A DNA stretch of 64,000 nucleotides from positions 868,001 through 932,000 of the forward strand of contig NZ_BMNE01000001.1 in NCBI RefSeq assembly GCF_014646295.1, written 5' to 3'. Below the pieces are notes generated by a model. The model ran no database searches. It saw only the letters and a program-made list of their open reading frames with translations, and was not told where the DNA came from. Each line of letters opens with the position of its first letter. Within the stretch, counting starts at the first letter, position 1. Shown here piece by piece: positions 52,907 to 61,872 of the stretch. The position numbers were made by a program, and so were the translations under genes. This stretch comes from Nocardia rhizosphaerihabitans. GTDB taxonomy: Bacteria; Actinomycetota; Actinomycetes; Mycobacteriales; Mycobacteriaceae.

Positions 52907-53825
52907 TCACCAGCAACATCGCGCAGCAGGTGAGCCACTGCCACTGATTGATCGTGCGATCCATCCGCCCGATCGTCGCGCGCAAGCCCATCGCGATCCG
53001 CTGCTGGGCGACGAGTTCGCTGCGCACCCCGGCCAGGGTGATGGCCTCGGCGTCGGCGTTCACGCCCGCGCGGTCGATCCGGTGGTGCAGGCGGGTGACC
53101 AGCTTCTGCTTGTCCCGCACGGTCTGGCGTGACACCGCCAGCTCCACCCGCTGATCACGCAGCTCCCTGCGCTGATGCTCGATCATGGCGGCCTGCGCCG
53201 CGGTATGCCGTTCCCAGGTGTCCACCTCGGCCCACCCTCCTGTCGTCAGATCCGCATGACCCCAATGCATCTCGCCGGTTACCCAGCCCTCGAGGAAGTC
53301 ACGCAATTCCCAGCTCGCCCGCGTCGGCGCGGCGAAACCCGTCTCGCCGGCGGCGAGGATGCCCTGGTCGATCCGGTAGTCGGCGGCCGCGGGCGCGAAG
53401 TCGGCGATGCCGACCGCGGGGACCAGCGGCACCCAGTAGCCCTGCGGGCACACCCACAGCACGTCATCGATTCCGGCGGCCTGCAGTCGTTTTCGGTGCG
53501 CTCTGGCCGCGGTGATGTCGAGCGGGCCGCTGTGCACCTCGACGACGCAGCGGCGGTCGCCGCGACGCCAGTAGATGTCCACGGGAATGTCGCCGATCCT
53601 GGCGTCCACCTCGGCCTCGTCGGCGCCCGCCGCCGTCAGCCTGCCGCAGATCCAGTGTTCGAGTCGCTGGGTATTCCACTGCGTCGCCACACATTCGGGG
53701 CAACCACACCCATACCCGGTTCGTTCGGGTGCCGCGCGCCTGGTGCCCTCGGAGATGCCGAGTTCGTCGAGCAGCGCCCGTCGTCCGCACACCACTTGGG
53801 TGTCACTTCGCCGCTTCGTCCTCAC
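52872..53825 (-). CDS. CoiA-like nuclease-domain protein with C-terminal membrane helix
   Basis: 317 aa. N-terminal Cys cluster (GYGCGCPEC), then a CoiA-type PD-(D/E)xK-like segment (RIGDIPVDIYWRRGDRRCVVEVHSGPLD, residues about 75-105), a coiled-coil stretch (EHQRRELRDQRVELAVSRQTVRDKQKLVTRLHHR) and a C-terminal helix (WLTCCAMLLVITVMAGAMV). CoiA helps process incoming DNA in competence; that role is not implied here without other competence genes. ATG 53825 uses a GTG start. Convergent with, and overlapping, the previous gene. Confidence 0.55.
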   Translation of the reverse strand: MRTKRRSDTQVVCGRRALLDELGISEGTRRAAPERTGYGCGCPECVATQWNTQRLEHWICGRLTAAGADEAEVDARIGDIPVDIYWRRGDRRCVVEVHSGPLDITAARAHRKRLQAAGIDDVLWVCPQGYWVPLVPAVGIADFAPAAADYRIDQGILAAGETGFAAPTRASWELRDFLEGWVTGEMHWGHADLTTGGWAEVDTWERHTAAQAAMIEHQRRELRDQRVELAVSRQTVRDKQKLVTRLHHRIDRAGVNADAEAITLAGVRSELVAQQRIAMGLRATIGRMDRTINQWQWLTCCAMLLVITVMAGAMVTR

Positions 53826-54209
53826 ACCATCACTCCCTCACCGGGCACCCTGACGTGTGCCCGCGCCCACGCCCTGCTCTCCAGGTTGACGCAGCCGCCG
53901 ACATGCCGCCAGCCCCCTTGACCCGCGCTCGGGTGCGTCACCGGCCGGTGATCGAGATCACACCAGCGACTCTGCTTGTATATCAAGCTATTTCATTGTG
54001 CCAACGTCGCAGAACGTCGCCGAGATCTTGATCATTTCGATACACAGACCGGGCCTGTTGCCCGTCCGTTTCATCCTGATTACCGATCGGTTCGGCGCGT
54101 CGCCGATCCGGTCACCGGGACATCGCGAGGACACGATCGGGGCCGCCGGTGGATATGATCGCTGCGGCCGGGGCGGGCACGCTCGCCGAGCACGGGAAGT
54201 AGGGTGTGC
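53826..54209. other. Intergenic region with short palindromes
   Basis: 384 bp without a gene. It is AT-rich at 53970-54060 and contains GCTTG-TATAT-CAAGC (53974-53988) and ACCGATCGGT (54082-54091), either of which could be a regulator site. Divergent promoters for both flanking genes must lie here. Confidence 0.4.
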
Positions 54210-56849
54210 ATGAACCACGCTGAGCACGACGAATCCATCGGGTCGATGCTGGCGAGTATCGCCGCGGCGCTGCGTGAGGTCAGTGACAAGCTCGATATCG
54301 TCGCCGCCCGGGTGCAGCAGGAAGTTCCGCCCTTCCCCGCCGACGAGGACATCCCCGACCAGACCAGGATCCGCAGGCTCGAATCCTGGGCATTCCATGC
54401 GTCACAGGACATTTCGCGGCTGAGTTCCCGGTTGGACGCACTCGACGGCGGAGAAGCCGAGCAGGCGCCGCCGCGGGCGGGTCGCGGGACGCGCAGTCGG
54501 CGGGAAGTCCGGGAGGCCGCGGAAGCCGCCGAGCGGGCGGCCGCCGATCTGGACGAGGGGGCGGCCGAGCCGGACCGCGCCGTGCGGCCCCCGCTGGAGC
54601 GCCGCAACTCCCGCACCGATCACCTCGGCGATCCGACCTGGCCGATCACCGTCGCCCCGGTTCCCCGGCCCTCGGCCGCGTTCGAGTCGGCCGGTGAGGT
54701 CGCGGCACTGCTGGGGTCCGAGGGTGCTCCGCGGTCGCCGTTCACGGCGCCGGAGGCCCAGTCGCGTCCCGGTCGCGTCGCCGTGCAGGCGGAGGGTTCC
54801 GCAGGCGGCTCGACGGTGCCGCCCACCGGCCGGGTGTCGACCGTGTCGGCCGTCGACACGGCTTCTCGTGGCGTTTCGGTGTCGGACGACAGTGCCGAGG
54901 CGCGCACGCAGAACGGGACGCCCGTCACGGTGAACGGCGCGCAGCCGATCGACCGCGCGCAGCGACTGAATGGAGCACGGTCGGCGGACGCGGCCGTGAA
55001 CGGTGCACGGGCAGAGGAGCGCCCCACACTGAACGGCGCAGCGTCGAACGGCGCTCAGGCCCCGAACGGCGCGGCGCCCCTGCGCACTACGCAGGCTGCC
55101 AACGGCGCAGGAACAGTGAATGGCGTTGCAACGATCGACGGCGCCGAGCCGCTCGAGGCACGGCCGCTGAACCCTGCGGCGCCCCAGGTCGGCGAGGCGG
55201 TGTCTACCCCCGCCCGCGATGCGGTGCCGGCGCAGGACGGCGGCACACAACCGGCCGTAGCCGGCGGAGCGGAATCCGCGCCTGTTGCCACCGCAGCAGG
55301 CGGTACATCGAATTCGATATCGGGGGACGACATCGGAGTGGCTGAGAGTGATCCGGCGGCTGGTGGACGGGGATCCGACGATGCCGAGATCACCGTGCCC
55401 AGCCGCGTTGCCGCGCAGTCGGTGACGGGAAGCGGACATCAGGGTGCGGTGCGCGCGGATGACAGTGTGATCCAGTCTCTCGAATGGCAAGTCACGCAGC
55501 GGTTGTCGAGCAATGGGTCCGGTCAGGGTGGCTGGACGGACCGGGCGGGGCGGAATGCCGACTCCGGTGAAGGTGCCGGATCGAACTCGGTGCTCGGGCG
55601 TGACGGCGCATCCTCGGGAACGCGGTCCGACGATTCGGCGACGCTCGGATCCTCCTCGCTTCCGGGCAGCGCGGAGGTCGGTGACGTCGTGCGCGGTGGC
55701 GACGTGACGCTGTCCGGCATCACCGGAGATCAGGCGAATACCGCTGCCATGAATGCGATGCCGGAGGGGCGGGCCGATATCGGACAACGCCCCGGGGTCG
55801 AGCGGGCGCAGCCGGTGGGTAGGCCCGCCGAAGGTACGGCTGCATCGGTCGGGGATGCCGGAGCGCGGCCCGGTGCGCCGGAGGCTCTGTCCAGCACCGG
55901 TATCGACGCCACCGGGGGCGATACGAGCCGGGCCGTGACTGACCCGCGGTCGTCCGGTCTCACCGCAGGCGGCCGCACCGGGCCCGCGGCGAACGGCTAC
56001 TCGGCCAACGGATTCGGTGTGCCGGTCACCGCGACGCCGACCCCCACCTCGGGTTCCACCGCCAACGGCATCCACTGGACATTCACCGACGAGGACGCGA
56101 CCCTCCCGACCCCGAGCCGGAACGGGCACGCCCGCAACGGTTTCACCGGCGGCGACTCCCCGCACCGCACCGAGTCGATCTTCGACGACTTCACTCCCCG
56201 CGAGCGCCTCACCACCACCCCGTCCGGTGACGAAGCGCCCACCCCCGCAGGCCCACCGGCCCGCCTATCCGCGCCCAAGAGCCACGCCGATACCGGCACC
56301 AACGGTTTCGACGCCGCGACCCCGAGCCTTGATCCCGCTCTCCCCCACGGCAACTCCCCCGACCTCGGCACACCCGCCGGTGGCAACGCTTCTACCAACG
56401 GCCGCGACGAGCACACCCTCCACACAGCCACGGAGTTCGGCACATCGCAGAATCTCGGCGCTTCCACCAACGGCCGCGGCGAGCTCACTCACGGCGCGCC
56501 CGCCGATTTCGGCGGATCGGCGAATTCGAATGGTTTCGCCGACGGTCGTGGGCCCGCGTCCTTCGATCCCGCCCTGGACCACGGCACGCAGTCCGATTTC
56601 GGGGCGCCGACGAGCGCGGGTGATGTTGCGCCGGTGACGAGTCCGCTCGACCGAGTGGTCACCGATCCGGCTCCGCCGACCGCTACCGATGCCGCGGGGC
56701 TCACCGTGACCGGGACATTCCGGGCGTTCGATATCGAGCGCGCGCATGTCGACAAGTTGCAGGCGATGCTCGACGAATTGAAGCGGTCGGCCGGGTTGCC
56801 GCCGGGGCGGCGGGACGCGTTCGGGCCGCCGACGACGGAGGCGGGCTAG
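54210..56849 (+). CDS. Large low-complexity Asn-Gly-Ala-rich protein
   Basis: 879 aa. Structured N terminus (residues 1-85, DESIGSMLASIAAALREVSDKLDIVAARVQQE... RIRRLESWAFHASQDISRLSSRLDAL, coiled-coil-like), a long disordered centre rich in NGA/NGAA motifs (for example VNGAQPID, RLNGARSA, LNGAASNGAQAPNGAAP, between about 240 and 310) and Thr/Ser/Pro/Gly, and a short conserved-looking C terminus (FRAFDIERAHVDKLQAMLDELKRSAGLPPG). No signal peptide. I do not recognise the family. ATG 54210, with GTG 54204 also possible. Its stop overlaps that of the LysR gene by 4 nt. Confidence 0.65.
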   Translation: MNHAEHDESIGSMLASIAAALREVSDKLDIVAARVQQEVPPFPADEDIPDQTRIRRLESWAFHASQDISRLSSRLDALDGGEAEQAPPRAGRGTRSRREVREAAEAAERAAADLDEGAAEPDRAVRPPLERRNSRTDHLGDPTWPITVAPVPRPSAAFESAGEVAALLGSEGAPRSPFTAPEAQSRPGRVAVQAEGSAGGSTVPPTGRVSTVSAVDTASRGVSVSDDSAEARTQNGTPVTVNGAQPIDRAQRLNGARSADAAVNGARAEERPTLNGAASNGAQAPNGAAPLRTTQAANGAGTVNGVATIDGAEPLEARPLNPAAPQVGEAVSTPARDAVPAQDGGTQPAVAGGAESAPVATAAGGTSNSISGDDIGVAESDPAAGGRGSDDAEITVPSRVAAQSVTGSGHQGAVRADDSVIQSLEWQVTQRLSSNGSGQGGWTDRAGRNADSGEGAGSNSVLGRDGASSGTRSDDSATLGSSSLPGSAEVGDVVRGGDVTLSGITGDQANTAAMNAMPEGRADIGQRPGVERAQPVGRPAEGTAASVGDAGARPGAPEALSSTGIDATGGDTSRAVTDPRSSGLTAGGRTGPAANGYSANGFGVPVTATPTPTSGSTANGIHWTFTDEDATLPTPSRNGHARNGFTGGDSPHRTESIFDDFTPRERLTTTPSGDEAPTPAGPPARLSAPKSHADTGTNGFDAATPSLDPALPHGNSPDLGTPAGGNASTNGRDEHTLHTATEFGTSQNLGASTNGRGELTHGAPADFGGSANSNGFADGRGPASFDPALDHGTQSDFGAPTSAGDVAPVTSPLDRVVTDPAPPTATDAAGLTVTGTFRAFDIERAHVDKLQAMLDELKRSAGLPPGRRDAFGPPTTEAG

Positions 56850-57772
56850 GCGGGTGCCGCTACCCGCGCCTGGTCAGGTGTGTCGTGGAGGACGGCGCCG
56901 ATGAGATCACGCAGGGCACGGTGGCCTGCGTCGGCGGTGTTGCGCGGGTGCCAGGCCATCGCGACGACGGGGGCAGGCAGTGGGAGGGGGATTTCGAACA
57001 TGGTCAGGCCGAGGGCGGTGCGGGCGGGCCGGGACAGGAGTTCCGGTACGGGACAGACCAGTTCGGTCGAGCCGACGGTGAACAGGGCGGTGGCCAGGTC
57101 GGGCACCGTGGCGAGCACACGGCGGGTGCGGCCGTGCAGCGCCAGCCGGTCGTCGATGGGGCTGTGGGTCCGGCCGGTGGCCGAGACTTCCAGGTGCTGG
57201 GCGGAGGCGTAGGCGGCGACGGTGGGCCGGTCGGCGCCGAACGGGTGGCCCGCGGCGGCGACGCCGACCCAGCGGTCGGCGAACAGACGCTTGACGACGG
57301 TTTCGGGATCGGTCTGGCCGATCATGCCGACCTCGACGTCGACGCGTCCGTCCCGCAGGGCGACCGCGGCGTCGCCCGCGTCGGCCGCCAGCAGGCGCAC
57401 CGTCACGCCGGGTAGCTGGGCACGGACCGCGGCCAGCAGTGGACCGGTCAGTCGCGCGACCACCGAATCGGCCACGCGGACAACGAAATCCCGATGACGG
57501 CCTGCCTCGTTCCCGTCGCGGGTGGTCAGCAGCAACCGCGCCTGGTCGACCAGGCCCGCGACATCGTGGCGCAACTCCAGGGCGCGGGGTGTCGGTACCA
57601 GCTGCCTGCCGGAGCGTACGAGCAGCGGGTCGCCCAGCACGGCACGCAATCGGGTGAGGGTGCGGCTCATCGCCGAGGTCGACGTGTGTAGACGCCGGGC
57701 CGCCTCGGTCACGCTGTTGGTGTCGAGCAGCGCGTCCAGGGCGAGCAGCAGGTTCAGATCCAGCGCATCCAC
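56846..57772 (-). CDS. LysR-family transcriptional regulator
   Basis: 308 aa. N-terminal winged helix (LNLLLALDALLDTNSVTEAARRLHTSTSAMSRTLTRLRAVLGDPLLVRSGRQLVPT, residues about 7-62) and a LysR substrate domain. Start GTG at 57772. The flavin monooxygenase that follows on the same strand is upstream by 66 bp, but there is no divergent partner to point to a target. Confidence 0.92.
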   Translation of the reverse strand: MDALDLNLLLALDALLDTNSVTEAARRLHTSTSAMSRTLTRLRAVLGDPLLVRSGRQLVPTPRALELRHDVAGLVDQARLLLTTRDGNEAGRHRDFVVRVADSVVARLTGPLLAAVRAQLPGVTVRLLAADAGDAAVALRDGRVDVEVGMIGQTDPETVVKRLFADRWVGVAAAGHPFGADRPTVAAYASAQHLEVSATGRTHSPIDDRLALHGRTRRVLATVPDLATALFTVGSTELVCPVPELLSRPARTALGLTMFEIPLPLPAPVVAMAWHPRNTADAGHRALRDLIGAVLHDTPDQARVAAPA

Positions 57773-57838
57773 GCCAGGATTATCACCAACGCGATGATCG
57801 CCGCCAAGTGTTGCGGCGAGGGCGCTCCGGCGTGTCGG

Positions 57839-59341
57839 CTATCCCTCGGCAATCGGCGCCGGCGCCGCGGGAACGGGCAGCGGGCGATCGCGCAGGACCC
57901 GGCGGTAGGAGGCGGGCCGCACGGGACGCACCCACTGCGCCAGCCTGCTTGTCAACGGCAGCGGTGTGCGCAGGTCGTCGAGCATCTCGTCGATATTGCT
58001 CAGCGAGAACGGGATCACCGTCGCGCCGTGGGCGTGGTTGCCGTCGGTGCGTTCCCGCGACCAGGACAGCCGCTCGTCGATCTCGGAGTTCATCTGCTCG
58101 GGCATGGGCGGCACGAACTTCCCGGTGAGCAGTCCGGCGATCCAGTGCGCGCCGACCTCCGCGTTGAGGGTGCTCACGTTCGAGTTGTTGTAGCCCGCGA
58201 AGGTCAGGTTGGGGATCTCGACCGGCAGGATGTTGCGGTAGAGCCGGAAGTCGCCGACCTCGTCGGTGAGGCTGCGCCGCACGAACGGGGTCAGGAACGG
58301 CACCTCCTGTCGGTATCCGGTGGCGCACACGACGATCTCGGCCAGCTTGAGTGTGCCGTCGGACAGGCGCACCGCGGGACCGTGCTGCCCGCCGATCAGA
58401 TCGGTGACGTCGGTATCGCGGTGCACGGTGATCCGGCCCGCGTCGACCTGTTCGGCGAAGCCCTCGGTCGCCAGGCTCGCACTGCTGGTGGCGATGTCCT
58501 CGAATTTGCCCTCCGGCAGCAGGCCGAGCTCGCGCAGCCGCAGCTTGCGGGTCACCCGTTCCTGCAGCAGGTCCATGTTGGCCTCGCGCAGGCTGAGCCG
58601 GTCGAGCAGGCGTTCGGCCCGGCGCGGTTCCCTCGACCGGAAGTGCGCCTCGCCCATCCTGGTCAGCAGCATGCGCTCGTAGTCGACGCCCGCGCCGAAC
58701 GTGCGCGGCATCTTCCAGGTGAGCTTGCGCGCGACCACGCTGGTGTCGTCGGCGAAGTGGCTGATCGCCTCGGCGACATCGGTGGCCGACTGGCCGTAGC
58801 CGATGACGACCACGGAGCGGTCACGCACCTGTTCGAGGTCGTGGAACTCCGAGACGTGGCACAGCCGCCCGCCCGCGGCGCGGAACGCCGACGCGCCGGA
58901 CAGCGCGGGCATCACCGGATCGCTGAACACGCCGTTGGCGACGATCAGGTGATCGCAGGAGGTGCGTCGCACGCCGTTCTCGTCGCGGACCTCGAGCAGC
59001 CAGCCGCTGTCGACCGGGTCGGCGGCGATCACCTCGGTGCCGAGGCGCAGGTGCTCGGCCAGGCCGAACTCGTGCACATACCCGGCGAGGTAGGCCTGCA
59101 TCTGCTGGCCGTCGGGCCAGCGGGGAAAGTCCTCCGGCATCGGGTGATCGCTGAAGTGGTACGTGAATTTGCTGTTCTGCGCGCGCAGACCCGGATAGCG
59201 ACGGGTGGCGCTCCACACACCTCCGACATCAGGGGCCCGGTCGAACACCTCGACCGGGAATCCCGCCCGACTCAACACTTTCGCGCAGGCCAAACCCGCA
59301 ACTCCCGCACCGACGATCCCGATGCGGCTACCGCTCGTCAT
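57839..59341 (-). CDS. Flavin-containing monooxygenase
   Basis: 500 aa, class B monooxygenase. FAD site GIVGAGVAGLACAKVL, NADPH site VVIGYGQSATDVAEAIS, and CATGYRQE near the middle. Such enzymes oxygenate ketones, amines or sulfides with NADPH; the substrate is unknown. ATG 59341 (MTSGSRIGIVG) follows a TACTCT box by 7 nt. Confidence 0.87.
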   Translation of the reverse strand: MTSGSRIGIVGAGVAGLACAKVLSRAGFPVEVFDRAPDVGGVWSATRRYPGLRAQNSKFTYHFSDHPMPEDFPRWPDGQQMQAYLAGYVHEFGLAEHLRLGTEVIAADPVDSGWLLEVRDENGVRRTSCDHLIVANGVFSDPVMPALSGASAFRAAGGRLCHVSEFHDLEQVRDRSVVVIGYGQSATDVAEAISHFADDTSVVARKLTWKMPRTFGAGVDYERMLLTRMGEAHFRSREPRRAERLLDRLSLREANMDLLQERVTRKLRLRELGLLPEGKFEDIATSSASLATEGFAEQVDAGRITVHRDTDVTDLIGGQHGPAVRLSDGTLKLAEIVVCATGYRQEVPFLTPFVRRSLTDEVGDFRLYRNILPVEIPNLTFAGYNNSNVSTLNAEVGAHWIAGLLTGKFVPPMPEQMNSEIDERLSWSRERTDGNHAHGATVIPFSLSNIDEMLDDLRTPLPLTSRLAQWVRPVRPASYRRVLRDRPLPVPAAPAPIAEG

Positions 59342-59348
59342 GGCGAGG

Positions 59349-59354
59349 AGAGTA
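59349..59354 (-). promoter_or_regulatory. Leaderless -10 box of the flavin monooxygenase
   Basis: Minus-strand TACTCT, 7 nt, ATG at 59341. No Shine-Dalgarno sequence precedes this ATG. Confidence 0.45.
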
Positions 59355-59412
59355 CTCGGCACGGCGGTCAACCTGCCACCGCCGCCGGGCCGACCCGTGC
59401 TGTACTGGAAAG

Positions 59413-59952
59413 ATGACCAACAGTTCCGTCGTCGTCGATCGGGCCGGGCTCTGGGATGCCGAGGAGCTCAGCGATGTCGCCGCGGCCACCTTTCCGCTGG
59501 CCTGTCCCCCGGAGGCCACCCAGAGCGACATCGAGATCTTCCTGGACCAGATGCTCTCGGGGGAACGGTTCGGCGAATACCTGTCGGACCCGGACCGGAT
59601 CGTGCTCAAGGCGGTCGAAGGCGACGAGATCGTCGGCTACGCCATGCTCGTCGCGGGCAGGCCGCGCGATCCCGAGGTCGCGGCCCAGGTGAGCGCGGGC
59701 GCGGTGGTCGAGCTGAGCAAGATGTATGTGCTGCCGGGTCATCACGGCAGCGGCGTGTCCGCTGCGTTGATGGAGGCGGCGGTCGCCACGGCGCGCGAGT
59801 CGGGTGCGACCGCGGTGTGGCTGGGCGTCAACCAGGTCAACGAGCGCGCGCAGAACTTCTACGCCAAGCACGGATTCGTGCGGGTGGGCACCAAGACCAA
59901 TACCGTCGGCAATCAGGTGCACGCCGACTATGTGTTCGAGCGGGCTCTGTGA
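59413..59952 (+). CDS. GNAT-family N-acetyltransferase
   Basis: 179 aa. Acetyl-CoA-binding motif VLPGHHGSGVSAALMEAAVATARESGA (about residues 108-134), with NERAQNFYAKHGFVRVG (motif B) near the end. Substrate unknown. ATG 59413. Converges on the phosphatase gene with 3 bp between. Confidence 0.88.
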   Translation: MTNSSVVVDRAGLWDAEELSDVAAATFPLACPPEATQSDIEIFLDQMLSGERFGEYLSDPDRIVLKAVEGDEIVGYAMLVAGRPRDPEVAAQVSAGAVVELSKMYVLPGHHGSGVSAALMEAAVATARESGATAVWLGVNQVNERAQNFYAKHGFVRVGTKTNTVGNQVHADYVFERAL

Positions 59953-59955
59953 GGC

Positions 59956-60756
59956 TCAGCTGAGCAGCGCGGATCGCAGCGCGGCGACCTCCGCGCCGGT
60001 CAGGCCGAGACCGTCGCGCACATAGCTGCCGAAGCTGCCATAGGACTGGGTCGCCTGGTCGAAGGCCGCGTCGAGCCAGCTCTGCTGCACGCCGTTGAGC
60101 GGGTCGGCGGGCGACGCGTTGCGGTAGGTGTTGGAGGCCAGGTAGTCGGCGGTGACGGTGTCGCGGTCGACGCCGAGCAGCGTCAGCAGGACCGCCGAGG
60201 TCCAGCCGGTGCGGTCCTTGCCCGCGCTGCAGTGATACAGCACGCCCGCGCCGTCGGCGGCGATGATGTCGCGCAGCACCGCGGCGAACGCCTGGTTCGC
60301 GCCGGGAGCGGTGATGAACGCCCGGTACATGCCTTCGCCGCCGAACAGGGCGCCTGCCAGGACCAGCGGCGGTGCCTGGCCGATCACGTCGTAGGCGTTG
60401 CCGGTCGCGCCGGCGGGGAGCCGGTCGGCGGCGAGGTCGCGTTCGTAGCCGGTCCGCAGATCGTCGACGACGCGCACGCCGAGCGCGCTCAGCCGGGCCA
60501 GGTCATCGGGAGTCGCCTTGTCCAGCGCGCCGGAGCGGAACACCAGCCCGGTGCGGACCCAGCGCCCGTCGGTGGTGCGGTAACCGCCCGCGTCCCTGGC
60601 GTTCTGCACCCCGGACAGGCCGATCAGCCGATCGACGGTCCCGGTGTCACTGCTGGGCGCGGGCGCCGCGACGGCCTGGCCGACGACCGGTCCGAGCAGC
60701 ACCGCCACTCCGGTCGCGGCGGCCAGACTCGCGCGCGCGGCACGACTACGGGTCAC
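59956..60756 (-). CDS. Exported tyrosine phosphatase, PtpB-like
   Basis: 266 aa. A signal peptide (SLAAATGVAVLLGPVVGQAVAAPAP) precedes a protein-tyrosine-phosphatase domain with P-loop HCSAGKDRTG (about residue 173; CX5R) and the N-terminal ARDAGGYRTTDGRWVR block typical of the MptpB family (lipid/tyrosine phosphatases). GTG 60756 with AAGGAG upstream. Confidence 0.9.
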   Translation of the reverse strand: MTRSRAARASLAAATGVAVLLGPVVGQAVAAPAPSSDTGTVDRLIGLSGVQNARDAGGYRTTDGRWVRTGLVFRSGALDKATPDDLARLSALGVRVVDDLRTGYERDLAADRLPAGATGNAYDVIGQAPPLVLAGALFGGEGMYRAFITAPGANQAFAAVLRDIIAADGAGVLYHCSAGKDRTGWTSAVLLTLLGVDRDTVTADYLASNTYRNASPADPLNGVQQSWLDAAFDQATQSYGSFGSYVRDGLGLTGAEVAALRSALLS

Positions 60757-60817
60757 GGGGAACTCCTTCGACGACGCCGGGTCACGGTCACGGCAGAACG
60801 TACCCGGCGCCCGCGGC

Positions 60818-61837
60818 CTACGCGGCGGCGGCCTCGAAGCGCGAAAGCGCCAGCAGACGCGAGATCGCGCGCAGGTACTTCTTGCGGTAGCCGCCGTCGA
60901 GCATCTCCTGGGAGAAGATCTCGTCGAGTTTGGCGCCCGAGACGGTCACCGGGATGCTGGCGTCGTAGAGGCGGTCGGCGAGTACGACGATGCGCAGGGC
61001 GACGGCCTGGTCGGTCACCGGGTGCACGCCGGAGATGAACACCGAGGACACCCCGTTGATCAGCGCGCCGTACTTCGACGGGTGCAGCGTGCTCAGGTGC
61101 TTCAGCAGCGCGTCGTAGTCGTCGAGGGTGGAACCCGACGTGGTGGCGGCCCGTTCGGCCAGGATGTCGGGCGAGGTCGGCTCGGGGGCGGGCGGCAGGT
61201 CGCGGTGGCGGTAGTCGGGACCGTCGACGCGCACCGGCTCGAAGATGGAGCCGAGCTTCTTGATCTCGCGCAGGAAATCCTGTGCGGCGAAACGACCCTC
61301 GCCGAGCTGGCTGGGCAGCGTGTTCGAGGTGGCCGCGATGGAGACGCCCGCGGCGGAGAGCTCGGTGAGCAGGCGCGAGACCATGGTGGTGTCGCCCGGA
61401 TCGTCGAGCTCGAACTCGTCGATGCACAGCAGGCTGTTGCCGGAGAGGCGCTCGACGGCGTTGACGAAGCCCAGCGCGCCGACCAGGTTGGTCAGCTCAC
61501 CGAAGGTGCCGAACGACTTGGCCGCGGGCGCGCTGTGGAAGATCGAGGCGAGCAGGTGGGTCTTGCCGACGCCGAAGCCACCGTCGAGATACAGGCCCGC
61601 ACCGGTGACGGCCTTCTTCTTGCCGAACAGGCTCTTCTTGGATCCGGCCTTGTGGATCTTGGCGACCTGACCGGCGAATTCCTCGGCCTTATGCACCGCG
61701 GCCGCCTGGCTGGGTTCCTTCGGGTCGGGAATGTAGGAGGCGAAGCTGACCTCGTCGAACATGGGCGGGGGCACCATCTGCGCGACGAGCTGGTCGGCCG
61801 GGACCTCCGGATGGCGATCGACGAGGCGTTCTTGCAT
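60818..61837 (-). CDS. zapE: ZapE (AFG1-type ATPase)
   Basis: 339 aa. Walker A GGFGVGKTHLL (about residue 85), Walker B LLCIDEFELDDPGD, and sensor AATSNTLPSQL. ZapE is a cell-division-associated AAA ATPase. Start ATG 61837 is preferred to the ATG at 61864 because TACGAT sits 6 nt before it. Divergent from the RibD-like gene; same arrangement as Rv2670c/Rv2671. Confidence 0.93.
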   Translation of the reverse strand: MQERLVDRHPEVPADQLVAQMVPPPMFDEVSFASYIPDPKEPSQAAAVHKAEEFAGQVAKIHKAGSKKSLFGKKKAVTGAGLYLDGGFGVGKTHLLASIFHSAPAAKSFGTFGELTNLVGALGFVNAVERLSGNSLLCIDEFELDDPGDTTMVSRLLTELSAAGVSIAATSNTLPSQLGEGRFAAQDFLREIKKLGSIFEPVRVDGPDYRHRDLPPAPEPTSPDILAERAATTSGSTLDDYDALLKHLSTLHPSKYGALINGVSSVFISGVHPVTDQAVALRIVVLADRLYDASIPVTVSGAKLDEIFSQEMLDGGYRKKYLRAISRLLALSRFEAAAA

Positions 61838-61843
61838 GAACGA

Positions 61844-61849
61844 ATCGTA
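61844..61849 (-). promoter_or_regulatory. Leaderless -10 box of zapE
   Basis: Minus-strand TACGAT, 6 nt, ATG at 61837. Confidence 0.5.
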
Positions 61850-61872
61850 CGGACGTGGTTGCATCGGTTCCT

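Noticed and set aside
54402..56165. Long open reading frame (587 codons) on the minus strand, opposite the NGA-rich gene
   Set aside because: Arg/Gly/Cys-rich composition, no motif, and it is the antisense of a gene with coherent ends. High GC keeps antisense frames open.
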